Of a stretch of DNA of 64,000 nt, positions 53,370 to 62,274 are shown piece by piece. A program made the translations under genes and the position numbers. This DNA comes from Halieaceae bacterium (GTDB lineage: Bacteria; Pseudomonadota; Gammaproteobacteria; Pseudomonadales; Halieaceae): the NCBI GenBank assembly GCA_028280635.1, contig JANQLM010000078.1:1-64000 (forward strand). Reading direction: 5' to 3'. A model generated the notes under the pieces. The model made no database searches and had not been told where the DNA came from. It saw only the letters and a list, made by a program, of their open reading frames with translations. Numbering within the stretch: position 1 is the first letter of the stretch; the number at the start of each line of letters is the position of its first letter.

Positions 53370-54705
53370 CCTGCTGCGCAAGGCCGTGCTGCTGGAGCGC
53401 AACGAGGTGCGCGCCACCCTGGTGTCTTTTGGCTTTGTGCTGATGTTGATGGCGGCCTACTACATCCTGCGCCCGGTTCGCGACGCCATGGCGTCGGACT
53501 GGACCGACGCCGAGGTGAGCTGGCTGTGGACCCTGAACTTCTTTATCTCGGCAATCGCGGTGTCGCTCTACGGCGGCGCGGTCACCTCGGTGAAATTCCG
53601 CAGGCTGGTGACCTCGGTCTACGGGTTTTTCGCGCTGTCCTTCCTGCTGTTCTACGTGGGCACCCAGGCCATCTCCGACCGGGTTCTGATCGACAAGTCC
53701 TTCTATGTCTGGGTCAGCGTGTTCAGCCTGTTCCACATCTCGGTGTTCTGGAGTTTCATGGCCGACCTGTTCACCAAGGCCCAGTCCCTGCGCCTGTTTG
53801 GCTTTATCGGCGCCGGAGCCAGCGTCGGCGCGTTGGTGGGCCCGTCGGTCCCCACTTTTTTTGTCGGCGCTCTCGGCACCGACAACCTGCTGCTGGTCGC
53901 CTCGGTGATGCTGCTGCTCACCATGCCCATCATCGGCGTGCTGCAAAACCTCAAGGCCAGCGATCTGCAAAACCAGGCCCAGCAGGTGGGCGCCGAGGAC
54001 CTGGAGTACATTGGCGGCCACCCACTGGCCGGCTTTACCGAGTTCATCAAGAACCCCTATCTGCTGTCCATCGGCGTGTTCATCCTGCTGTATACCTCCA
54101 TCAGTTCCTTTGTGTATTTCGAGCTTAAAAACCTGCTGGCGGACTACAGCCGGGAGGAGCGCACCCAAATCTGGGGCGCCATGGATTTGGTGGTGAATAC
54201 CCTCACCATCCTCACCGCCTTCTTTGTCACCGGCCGCATCGCTTCACGCTTCGGCGTAGGCGCCACGCTCGCCTGCGTGCCGGTAGTGATCTGCGCCGGC
54301 ATGCTCATGCTAGCCGCGGCACCGATGGTGGCCGTGGTGGTCGCCCTGCAGGTGGTGCGCCGGGCCGGCAACTACGCCATCACCCGGCCCGGCAGGGAAA
54401 TGCTGTTTACCGCCGTGGACCGGGAGACCCGCTTCAAGGCCAAACCGGTGATAGATATCGTGGTCTACCGCGGCGGCGACACCCTCAACGCCTGGGCTTT
54501 CACCGCGCTCACCCAGGGCCTTGGCCTGGGACTGGGCGCGGTGGCGGTAGTGGGCGCAGTGATTGCCGCCATCTGGGGTGCGACCGGGCTCTATCTCGGC
54601 AAGGTGTTCCGCGAGCAATCGGGCGGCGCGGACGACAGCGCCGCTTTCAAGGATAACTCCGCTCCTGATGGGAGCCCCGCGCGAGAAGCCAAAGCCGAGG
54701 GCTGA
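53359..54705 (+). CDS. ATP/ADP-carrier-like MFS transporter
   Basis: A 448-residue membrane protein with about twelve helices. The start (AAYYILRPVRDAMASDW) and the TRPGREMLFTAVDRETRFKAKPVIDIVVYRGGD segment (positions 54388-54480) match the NTP/NDP exchange (Tlc-like) carriers found in free-living proteobacteria, often labelled MFS. The substrate there is unknown. It overlaps maiA by 11 bases, so it belongs to the homogentisate operon and may move a pathway compound. It ends one base before the convergent flavoprotein gene. Confidence 0.82.
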   Translation: MLFDLLRKAVLLERNEVRATLVSFGFVLMLMAAYYILRPVRDAMASDWTDAEVSWLWTLNFFISAIAVSLYGGAVTSVKFRRLVTSVYGFFALSFLLFYVGTQAISDRVLIDKSFYVWVSVFSLFHISVFWSFMADLFTKAQSLRLFGFIGAGASVGALVGPSVPTFFVGALGTDNLLLVASVMLLLTMPIIGVLQNLKASDLQNQAQQVGAEDLEYIGGHPLAGFTEFIKNPYLLSIGVFILLYTSISSFVYFELKNLLADYSREERTQIWGAMDLVVNTLTILTAFFVTGRIASRFGVGATLACVPVVICAGMLMLAAAPMVAVVVALQVVRRAGNYAITRPGREMLFTAVDRETRFKAKPVIDIVVYRGGDTLNAWAFTALTQGLGLGLGAVAVVGAVIAAIWGATGLYLGKVFREQSGGADDSAAFKDNSAPDGSPAREAKAEG

Positions 54706-54706
54706 C

Positions 54707-56422
54707 TCAGTCGCTCCAACCGCTAATGTGCTTGGCGGCCTGGTAGCCGAAGGTCATCGCCGGTCCCAGGGTGGCACCCGGCCCCGGATAAGTCGGTAGC
54801 ACCGGGGCGCTGCAGTTGCCGATGGCGTACAGTCCAGGAATCACGCTGCCGTCTTCGCGTGTCACCTCGGCGTTTTCCGTCACTACCATGCCGCCCTGGG
54901 TACCGAAATCACCGGGGTCTACTTTCATGGCGTAAAACGGTGCTTGCTGGATCGGACCCAGGCAGGGATTGGGGCTCACCCGCGGGTCACCGTAGTACTG
55001 GTCGTAGAGCGCATCACCCCGCGACAGGTCGAGGTCCTTGCCGGTGCGCGCGTAGGCGTTCATCTTGCTGACCGTGTTTTCCAGGCCATCCGGGTCGACG
55101 TCAATTTTTTCCGCCAATTCCCGCACCGTGTTGGCACGGGCGATGAAGCCCGCCTCCTCCCAGCTGCCCGGTAGCAACCAGTCGGGGCGAAACTTGCTGT
55201 TATACAGCGGTCCCACAAAGTAGGTAGCCCGGAAGCTGGCGTCAAAAATCTGCCAACTCGGTGCGCAGGGATAGTCTTCCGTGTGCTTTTCGAAGGTCTC
55301 GAGTTGGTAGGCCATGTAGTTCTGGGATTCGTTGCTGAAGCGCTCCCCCGCCGGGTTGACCACGATGGAGCCAGGGTAGGATTTCTCCATAATGCTGAGC
55401 CGCGGAATCGGCTCGCCGGGCACCGCGATGGTGTTACACCACCAGGCGTTGTCCAGCATGTGCATCTTCGCGCCCAGGCGCAGGCCTTCACTGATGGCGT
55501 CGCCGGTGTTGTCGTAGCTGCCGGCACTCCACCAGTGATTGGTAGGTTTGGGCAGGTAGCGTTCGCGCATGTCCTGGTTGTGCTCGAAACCGCCAGCCGC
55601 CAGCACCACGCCCTTGCGCGCCTCGATGCGCAGGCGCTGGCCCCGCTGTTCGAGCTCCACGCCCACGACGCGGCCACTGTCGTCGGTGATCAACTGGCGC
55701 ATGGGGCTGCGCAACCACACCGGAATGTCGCGGTCCAGCAGGGACAGGCGCAGCCTCGCCACTCCGGCGCAGCCGCAGGTCAGGCGGCGGGCGTACTTGT
55801 CGCCAAACAGCCGCCAGCGGATATCCAGCAGGTAGTCGAGCGCCAGCTTGCCGGCGGTCTTCCACCAACCCGGCAGTTGAGCCATCAGCAGCGCCGCCTC
55901 GACCTGGGTAATACCGATCAGCCCGCCGAGGTGCATCATCTGGTGGCTGCGCCGCAGGGTGATGGCATGCTGGCCCAACTGGTCGGCGTTGACGGGCTCC
56001 GGTTCCATGCTGCGGTGACCGGGCATGGACCCCTCCTGGTCGGAGTAATAGTCAGGATAGTGTTCCAGCGTCACGTAGCGCACCTGGCTGTGCTCGTGCA
56101 GGAAGTCAATCATCCTTGGGCCATTGATGAGATAGGCGTCGACCAGTCTCTCCGGCACCTGTCCCTCCGGCGTCGTGTTGAGCAGGTAGGTCTTGGCTTT
56201 GTCGAAGGAGTCATCGGCGCCAGCAGCTTTCGCATAGCGGTTGTTGGGAATCCAGACCCCGCCCCCGCTGATCGCGCTGGTGCCGCCGTAAAGGCCGGAT
56301 TTTTCGATCACCAGCACCTCGCCGGCGCCCATGTCGTGGGCGCACAGGGCCGCAGTGAGGCCGCCGTTACCTGAACCCACCACCAGTACGTCGACGCTTT
56401 TGTCCCAGGCTTGCTTGTTCAC
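54707..56422 (-). CDS. FAD-dependent oxidoreductase (3-ketosteroid delta-1-dehydrogenase-like)
   Basis: A 571-residue flavoprotein of the fumarate reductase/KstD superfamily. The dinucleotide motif VLVVGSGNGGLTAALCAHD is at the N-terminus, followed by EKSGLYGGTSAISGGGVWIPNN, an internal GVVLAAGGFEHN and the C-terminal GLYAIGNCSAPVLPTYPGPGATLGPAMTFGY (54757-54849), all typical of steroid delta-1-dehydrogenases and their relatives. No signal is seen. The substrate is probably a ketosteroid or similar cyclic ketone, but that is inference. Confidence 0.87.
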   Translation of the reverse strand: MNKQAWDKSVDVLVVGSGNGGLTAALCAHDMGAGEVLVIEKSGLYGGTSAISGGGVWIPNNRYAKAAGADDSFDKAKTYLLNTTPEGQVPERLVDAYLINGPRMIDFLHEHSQVRYVTLEHYPDYYSDQEGSMPGHRSMEPEPVNADQLGQHAITLRRSHQMMHLGGLIGITQVEAALLMAQLPGWWKTAGKLALDYLLDIRWRLFGDKYARRLTCGCAGVARLRLSLLDRDIPVWLRSPMRQLITDDSGRVVGVELEQRGQRLRIEARKGVVLAAGGFEHNQDMRERYLPKPTNHWWSAGSYDNTGDAISEGLRLGAKMHMLDNAWWCNTIAVPGEPIPRLSIMEKSYPGSIVVNPAGERFSNESQNYMAYQLETFEKHTEDYPCAPSWQIFDASFRATYFVGPLYNSKFRPDWLLPGSWEEAGFIARANTVRELAEKIDVDPDGLENTVSKMNAYARTGKDLDLSRGDALYDQYYGDPRVSPNPCLGPIQQAPFYAMKVDPGDFGTQGGMVVTENAEVTREDGSVIPGLYAIGNCSAPVLPTYPGPGATLGPAMTFGYQAAKHISGWSD

Positions 56423-56558
56423 ATTGCCGCCGTTTTTATCAATCCGCGGCTATAGTACTGTATTGATCTGCGCCGCCGACGGCGAAACAATCCGGCCGGC
56501 AGGCGTTTATCGTAACAAGTTCAATAGTTTGGCCGTGGGCTCAGATAAGGAGAAACAG

Positions 56559-57035
56559 ATGGCTTGGCAAAGCAAGAAGACCCTCGCAGCAGTGGCACTG
56601 GCAACCGGCATGGGCGCAGCACCTGTTGCCCTGTCGCACCTCAATCCGGAGGAGTTCCCGCAGTCCTACCGTCAGTCCCTGTTTGCCATTCTCGGCGCCA
56701 ATATGGGCCCCATGGCCTCCATGGCGAAAGGAGAGATTCCCTGGGACGACGCCCGCTTTGCCGGCTTCGCCAGCGACCTGGCCACTGCCACCACGCTGGA
56801 CTATATGCGCGGTTTCCCCAAGGGCAGTGAGGGTGGCACCACTCGCGCCAAGCCAGGCATCTGGGAAAACATGGATGACTTCGAGGCCAAGCTGAATGAC
56901 CTGCGCGCGGCCGCCGCCGAACTCGCCACCGCTGCGGAAGGCGGTGACAAGAAAGCGATCATGACGGCGTTCCAGGCGACCGGTGGTGCCTGCAAAGCCT
57001 GTCACGACGAGTACAAGTCGAAGGACTACCTGTAG
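56559..57035 (+). CDS. Cytochrome c'
   Basis: A 158-residue periplasmic protein with a signal peptide (KKTLAAVALATGMGAAPVALS) and a four-helix fold ending in the haem site CKACH (C145, C148, H149), as in cytochromes c'. These bind NO or act as electron carriers. An AAGGAG lies 7 bases before ATG 56559; the longer frame from 56331 is rejected. A cytochrome b561 gene converges 19 bases downstream, a frequent partner. Confidence 0.93.
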   Translation: MAWQSKKTLAAVALATGMGAAPVALSHLNPEEFPQSYRQSLFAILGANMGPMASMAKGEIPWDDARFAGFASDLATATTLDYMRGFPKGSEGGTTRAKPGIWENMDDFEAKLNDLRAAAAELATAAEGGDKKAIMTAFQATGGACKACHDEYKSKDYL

Positions 57036-57054
57036 TAGTCACGAGTAATAGTCA

Positions 57055-57708
57055 TCAGTACCAGGCCGTCACCTTGGGCGCTGGGGCGAAGTAGATCGCC
57101 AGCGCCAGGGCCCCGGCGCACACTCCCACTACCAACAGCGCACGCCATAGCGGAACCGGCGCTTCCACGCCGGCCTGCCCGCCATGGATCATGGCCTGAA
57201 CCAGGCGCTCTTTGCGGCCGAACTGGTACCAGATGACTGCGGCGATGTGCAGGCCCACGAAGCCCAGGATTACCCAGTAGAGCTGGTCGTGGATTTCGCT
57301 GAGCAGGTCGGTTGTGCTGCTGTCGAGGGCGTGACGCAGCGGCCCGTCGAACAACAGGCCGTCGCTGTTGAACAGACCGGTGACTGCCTGCACCAGCAGC
57401 AGGCCCAGTAGCGTTAGCACCGACCAGCCGCCTGCCGGGTTATGACCTGGCGTGTCTGCTTCCGCACCGCGCCAGTAACGGACCACGGTGATCGGCGAGC
57501 GTACAAAGTCACCAAACCGCGAGTGCACGCTGCCCAGGAAACCCCACAAAATCCTGAACACCACCAACACCAGCACGGCGTAGCCGTTCCAGCGGTGCAC
57601 CTCGATCCAGTCCTGGTTGTGGCTCAGCCAGGCCAACGCGACGCCCACCACCAGCAACCAGTGAAACAAACGTGTGGGCAGATCCCAGGTCGGGTTGGAT
57701 GAGTTCAC
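57055..57708 (-). CDS. Cytochrome b561-like di-haem membrane protein
   Basis: A 217-residue inner-membrane protein with four main helices and a fifth near the C-terminus. The opening PTWDLPTRLFHWLLVVGVALAWLSH (57620-57690) is typical; histidine ligands lie in LFHW, EVHRWNGYAV, EIHDQLYWVILGFVGLHIAAV. It oxidises quinol or passes electrons to periplasmic cytochromes, here probably the convergent cytochrome c'. The outer-membrane protein gene lies upstream on the same strand, with a 58-base gap. Confidence 0.9.
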   Translation of the reverse strand: MNSSNPTWDLPTRLFHWLLVVGVALAWLSHNQDWIEVHRWNGYAVLVLVVFRILWGFLGSVHSRFGDFVRSPITVVRYWRGAEADTPGHNPAGGWSVLTLLGLLLVQAVTGLFNSDGLLFDGPLRHALDSSTTDLLSEIHDQLYWVILGFVGLHIAAVIWYQFGRKERLVQAMIHGGQAGVEAPVPLWRALLVVGVCAGALALAIYFAPAPKVTAWY

Positions 57709-57766
57709 GGCGGACAGTCTCTACAGCGGACAACAGCGCGGGCCGGGGCAGCGGCCCGCCTCAACG

Positions 57767-58786
57767 CTAGAAGGTGCGGAACAGCGAGACACTGAAGATG
57801 CTTGCCTGGGTGTCGTTGAAGTCAATGTCGCTATCGTCTTCACCCCAGGCCACCGTGATGCGCGGCATCCAGTTATCCCAGCCAAAAGCGCCCGGGAACC
57901 AGATGGAACCGGAGACGAACAGGGCGTCGGAGTCGTTCACATCATTGAAGATGGGATTAACCGCGTCACCTTCCATCTGCTGGTAGAAAATGTTGCCGAC
58001 AAAACTCACCCTGCCGGAGTTGTACAGGTAACTGGCACCCACTTCATAACCATCCTGGGCCATGGCATCGCCGTCGAGGTCGCGATCAATGTAGGCAATC
58101 CGCGGGCGCAGGAAGTGTCCGCTGCCGAGGTTGAACACATAGCCAAGCTCCACCCGGTTGAGGTCACCCTCACGATCCAGCAGCGCGCGGTCGGCGGCTG
58201 AGAGACCGAGCCCCTCTCCAGAGCGCTCCTCGTCCAACTCGCGCTCAGCAGTGGAAATCTGCAGCTCAAACTGGCTGCCCAGAATCTTGTCCCAGGTGAT
58301 CCTGCCCCCCAGGCGCACACGCTCGGTCTCGCGGCGGTCGACGCCGGTTTGGTAAGGGTCTTCGTAGACCTCGGTGCGGATACCCGCCGTGGCAATCACG
58401 CCAATCTGGAAGCGGCCAAGGCTGTCGGTATCACGGCGAATGGCCAGGCGCGTGGCCTGGTCAAACTGCACGAAGTCGGAAAGGTCGTTACCCAGGAAAA
58501 CGCGCGTCTTTCGATCCTTGAAGGTATAGCCCAGGTTAAGAGCGCCCATGGGAATGGTGATATCCTCGTCATCCGGCGAACCCAGTGCATCGATGCGGCT
58601 ATCGCTGAGATCGGCGTCTACACCTGTCAGCCGCGCGAGGAAATTAGACTCCACCGAGCCCACACCGACACCCAGGTTGACGAATCCACCCCAGCCAGCC
58701 TCTGGCATGGCCTCAAGTGCCATGGATTGTTGTGCAACCCCCAGGAACAGCGCCGCTGTAGACGCTTTCACCCACTGATTTTTCAT
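57767..58786 (-). CDS. Putative outer-membrane beta-barrel protein (DUF2860-like)
   Basis: A 339-residue protein with a signal peptide (ASTAALFLGVAQQSMA) and alternating beta strands through its length, ending in an aromatic C-terminal residue (SVSLFRTF), the usual signal for outer-membrane insertion. WGGFVNLGVGVGSVESNF and the repeated RxRLGGRI/GASYLY patterns resemble DUF2860 proteins. It is predicted to be a barrel of unknown function, perhaps a porin-like protein. A short tandem repeat lies in its upstream region. Confidence 0.7.
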   Translation of the reverse strand: MKNQWVKASTAALFLGVAQQSMALEAMPEAGWGGFVNLGVGVGSVESNFLARLTGVDADLSDSRIDALGSPDDEDITIPMGALNLGYTFKDRKTRVFLGNDLSDFVQFDQATRLAIRRDTDSLGRFQIGVIATAGIRTEVYEDPYQTGVDRRETERVRLGGRITWDKILGSQFELQISTAERELDEERSGEGLGLSAADRALLDREGDLNRVELGYVFNLGSGHFLRPRIAYIDRDLDGDAMAQDGYEVGASYLYNSGRVSFVGNIFYQQMEGDAVNPIFNDVNDSDALFVSGSIWFPGAFGWDNWMPRITVAWGEDDSDIDFNDTQASIFSVSLFRTF

Positions 58787-59112
58787 CCTTAACCACCCCT
58801 CTATTGTTATTCCCTGTCTGTTATTCCCTGTCTAGAGCCCCTGCGGTCGGGCTCACGCCAGCAGTATACCGGCGACCATTGTATTCTGGCATACCCATGG
58901 AAAATCTGAGGCCATTGTGAAACAAACATGACACTTGCCGGCCACTGGGCGCCAACCGGGCCCAGCCGGTATCATTAGTTCGGTGTTTGTTCGAACTCTG
59001 CCGCCTCCAACGTGTCAACCAAATACCGGCCGCCGCGATTCTCCAGGTACGCCGGTCACAGTAATACGGCCAACGGGATGACAGCGCAGAGCGAAACAGG
59101 TATTTCTGGCCC
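58787..59112. other. Divergent intergenic region with a small tandem repeat
   Basis: This 326-base stretch between the outer-membrane and subtilisin genes has no gene. It holds two tandem copies of the 14-mer GTTATTCCCTGTCT (58806-58833) near the start of the leftward gene, and several short palindromes. I see no clear promoter boxes on either strand. Confidence 0.5.
58806..58833. repeat. Two tandem copies of a 14-bp repeat
   Basis: GTTATTCCCTGTCT occurs twice back to back, ending about 20 bases upstream of the barrel gene start. It may be a slippage product or a doubled regulator site. Confidence 0.6.
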
Positions 59113-62100
59113 ATGAACCGCCGCCTTTCGTACAGTTTGCTCGCCGGCCTGATGCTGCTGGGGCTGTCTGGCTGCCTGCACATCCAACTGGGCGGCGCGG
59201 TGGCGGAATCCACCGCCATCATCACCCCCCTGCGCGACCCGTCGAACACCATTCAGCAATTGCGCGTGCCCTCGGTGGCTGAAACCCGCGAGGCAGACGG
59301 ACCTGAGACCTGGGACGGACGCAGCGACCTCGCCAGGTTCGTATTCCTGGGCAACGTATTTGTCGACAGGACGCTCTACGACGACGAAACCCTGTACCTG
59401 GTCACCGTTAGCGCCGGTGTCGACCTCGACGCCAATTCCGACAATGCTATTGACGAGACTCCCCCTGCCATCACCGGCACCTGGCATGCCATCCTGACCG
59501 GCGCGCAGTTGAGGGCCGGACGTGTCAGCCCGCTCACCGAAGCCGTCTACCGCTACCTCGAGTTCAATCTCGATGTGCTGACAGATGCCGAGATACGCGC
59601 GGAAATGGATGTCCTGGCCAGCGCCATGCTGGGCGACGTGAACCGCTCGGGTGATGTCAATTACCAGGACGTCGTGGCATGGCATCGCCATTTCAATGCC
59701 AACACCTACCTGCGAGACCTGGCGCCGGTGGATGAACTGAGCCAGGCCATTCGCGACAGTGCGTCCGCTTCCACCCTGCGTGAATTGAGCCTGGCGGTGA
59801 TCGGCCGCGACATCGACAGCGCCGGGCCCTATACGGTGAGCGGCAGCGTGCTGGTGTCGGCCACCACCCGGGTAGATGGTGACGTTAACGACGTGAACTC
59901 CGACATCCAGGTGATTCCCAACAACAGCACCGGCACCGCGCAACCGATCATCAACCCGGTGGTACTGGGTGGCTACGTCAACCGCATCGGCCAGGGGCGG
60001 GAGGGGCGCAGCTTCCTGGGTGGCGACGTCGACGACTACTACTCCGTGGAGCTGCTGCAGGGCCAGGTGATCTCGCTGCTGATCGCCGACGACCCGACGC
60101 TCAACGACCTCGACCTTTTCCTCTACGACGGCAACGGCAACCTGGTGGACGGCTCCCTGGACACCACCGAGCTGGAACAGCTCACGGTGCCCCAGGATGG
60201 CAGCTACTTCATCCGCGTGCAGGCCTTCCGGGGTGCTTCCAACTACCAGCTACGGGTGGGCATTGGCGACCAGATCGCCAGCAGCGCGCGGCGCTACCAG
60301 CTTAGCGACGACTTCGTGCCGGGGCAGGTGATCGCGCGCTTCAACCGGCAACCCAGAGTGAGCACCATGCGCGGGCGGGCGCGCTTCACCGGCATGCGCA
60401 TCCGCGGCGGCGGCCTGCACCGGGCCAATCTGCTGGAAATGCAGGCCGACGCGGATGAGGGAATGCTGCAGTGGAAGCTACGCACCCTGCGCAAGATGAA
60501 GCGACTCAAGCTGCAGCGGGAAGTGGCCGATGCAGGACTGAACTATTACGTGCAGGCGACCGCCACCCCCAACGACACCTTCTACAGCCAACAGTCCTGG
60601 CACTACGAACTGATAAACCTGCCGCTGGCCTGGGACCAGGGCATTATCGGCGATGACGTGATCGTGGCAGTGCTGGACACCGGCATCCGCCGCAACCATC
60701 CGGACCTCCGGGGCCAGTTGGTAAACGGCTGGGACTTCTTTGCTGACGACAACAACCCTGAAGACCCAGGGGACGGGGAAAACGGTGCGCCGAGCAGCTT
60801 CCACGGCACACACGTGGCAGGCACCGTCGCCGCCGCCAGCGACAACGGCCGCGGCGTTGCCGGTGTTGCCTGGAATGCCCGGATCATGCCCATCAGGGTA
60901 CTTGGCCCGGGCGGTGGTACCAGCTTCGATGTGCTGCAGGGCATGCGTTTTGCCGCCGGACTTGAGAACGACTCCGGCACCCTGCCCGCGCGCCGCGCCG
61001 ATGTCATCAACCTGAGCCTGGCCGGCGGCGGCTTCTCAAGCTTTGACCAGGCGGTCTACAACGAGGTAGCCGCCCTGGGCATCATCATCGTAGCCGCCGC
61101 CGGCAACGACGCCACCTCGCAGTTTGCCTACCCGGCCTCTTACGACAGTGTGGTATCGGTCAGCGCGGTCAACATCAACCGCACCCGGGCCAGTTACTCC
61201 AACTTTGGCAGCCGCATCGACGTGGCTGCGCCGGGGGGTGACGGCTTCACCAACGACGTCAATGGCGACGGCATCCTGGACCTGGTGCTGAGCACGGCGG
61301 CTGATGACAGCAGCGGCGTGATCCGCGATACCTATGCCCTGCTGCAGGGCACCTCCATGGCCTCTCCCCACGTCGCCGGCGTCGCGGCACTGATGAAGGC
61401 TATTCACCCGCCCCTGACCCACCAGGAATTCGAGACCCTGCTGAGCCTGGGCCTGATCACCGACGACCTCGGCTCCCAGGGTCGCGACAACACCTTCGGC
61501 TGGGGTCTGATCAATGCCAACAAAGCGGTGCTGGTGGCACAGAGCCTGGCGGACGGCAGCGATATCGCCAACCGTCCCACCATTGCCACCAGCGCCAGCG
61601 CCCTGAACTTCGGCACCTTCGCCACCAGCCTGCCGCTCACCATCAGCAATGCCGGCACCGGCGAGCTGGTGGTAGAGAACATCGTGATAGAGGGCAACCC
61701 ACCCTGGCTGTCGATCGAGCCGGTGCAGGTTGATCCTATCACCCAGGTCGGCAGCTATACTGTCACCGTGGATCGGGATCAGCTGGAGATTGGCTCATTC
61801 TCCGCCACCATCCGCATCACCAGCAATGACAGCAACGACAGGGTGCCCAGTGTGGACGTGATTGTTCAGCAACTCGATCCCAGCCTGCTGACGGGAGGAG
61901 ATGCCGGCCTGCACTATATCCTGCTGATCAACGCCGACAGCGGCGAGGTGTTCCAGCAGGACGACGTCACCGCAAGAGACGGCGTCTACCCCTTTACGTT
62001 CACCGATGTGCCGGCGGGCAGCTACCAGATTATCGGCGGCAGCGACTCCGACAACGATTTCTTCATCTGCGACGCCGGCGAAGCCTGTGGCGCCTGGCCC

Positions 62101-62274
62101 GTGCTGGACAGCGAGTTTCCGATCATCGAGATCATCCAGGACGTTTCCGGCCTGCGTTTCTCGTCGACCTACAACACCGGCATCATTTCCACCGAAGCCG
62201 CGGCGCAGCAGGCACCTGCGCCTGTCGCCCCGCTGCGGCGCAGCGCCTACGCTGGTGAGCGGCGCTCGCGCTGA
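59113..62274 (+). CDS. Subtilisin-like (S8) lipoprotein protease
   Basis: A 1053-residue exported protein with a lipobox (LSGC, Cys21). An EF-hand/dockerin-like calcium loop (GDVNRSGDVNYQD, from residue 174) is followed by a pre-peptidase C-type domain (about 295-385) and the peptidase: D522 (AVLDTGIRR), H564 (HGTHVAG) and S748 (GTSMASPHVAG). After it comes a beta-sandwich repeat (ALNFGTFATSLPLTIS...) and a C-terminal PPC-like segment. All catalytic residues are kept. The pro-region between lipobox and peptidase is long, so self-processing is likely. It overlaps the next gene by one base (TGATG). Confidence 0.92.
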   Translation: MNRRLSYSLLAGLMLLGLSGCLHIQLGGAVAESTAIITPLRDPSNTIQQLRVPSVAETREADGPETWDGRSDLARFVFLGNVFVDRTLYDDETLYLVTVSAGVDLDANSDNAIDETPPAITGTWHAILTGAQLRAGRVSPLTEAVYRYLEFNLDVLTDAEIRAEMDVLASAMLGDVNRSGDVNYQDVVAWHRHFNANTYLRDLAPVDELSQAIRDSASASTLRELSLAVIGRDIDSAGPYTVSGSVLVSATTRVDGDVNDVNSDIQVIPNNSTGTAQPIINPVVLGGYVNRIGQGREGRSFLGGDVDDYYSVELLQGQVISLLIADDPTLNDLDLFLYDGNGNLVDGSLDTTELEQLTVPQDGSYFIRVQAFRGASNYQLRVGIGDQIASSARRYQLSDDFVPGQVIARFNRQPRVSTMRGRARFTGMRIRGGGLHRANLLEMQADADEGMLQWKLRTLRKMKRLKLQREVADAGLNYYVQATATPNDTFYSQQSWHYELINLPLAWDQGIIGDDVIVAVLDTGIRRNHPDLRGQLVNGWDFFADDNNPEDPGDGENGAPSSFHGTHVAGTVAAASDNGRGVAGVAWNARIMPIRVLGPGGGTSFDVLQGMRFAAGLENDSGTLPARRADVINLSLAGGGFSSFDQAVYNEVAALGIIIVAAAGNDATSQFAYPASYDSVVSVSAVNINRTRASYSNFGSRIDVAAPGGDGFTNDVNGDGILDLVLSTAADDSSGVIRDTYALLQGTSMASPHVAGVAALMKAIHPPLTHQEFETLLSLGLITDDLGSQGRDNTFGWGLINANKAVLVAQSLADGSDIANRPTIATSASALNFGTFATSLPLTISNAGTGELVVENIVIEGNPPWLSIEPVQVDPITQVGSYTVTVDRDQLEIGSFSATIRITSNDSNDRVPSVDVIVQQLDPSLLTGGDAGLHYILLINADSGEVFQQDDVTARDGVYPFTFTDVPAGSYQIIGGSDSDNDFFICDAGEACGAWPVLDSEFPIIEIIQDVSGLRFSSTYNTGIISTEAAAQQAPAPVAPLRRSAYAGERRSR

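Noticed and set aside
60294-61010. Minus-strand frames opposite the subtilisin gene
   Set aside because: Antisense of a clearly coding, motif-rich gene; no independent support.
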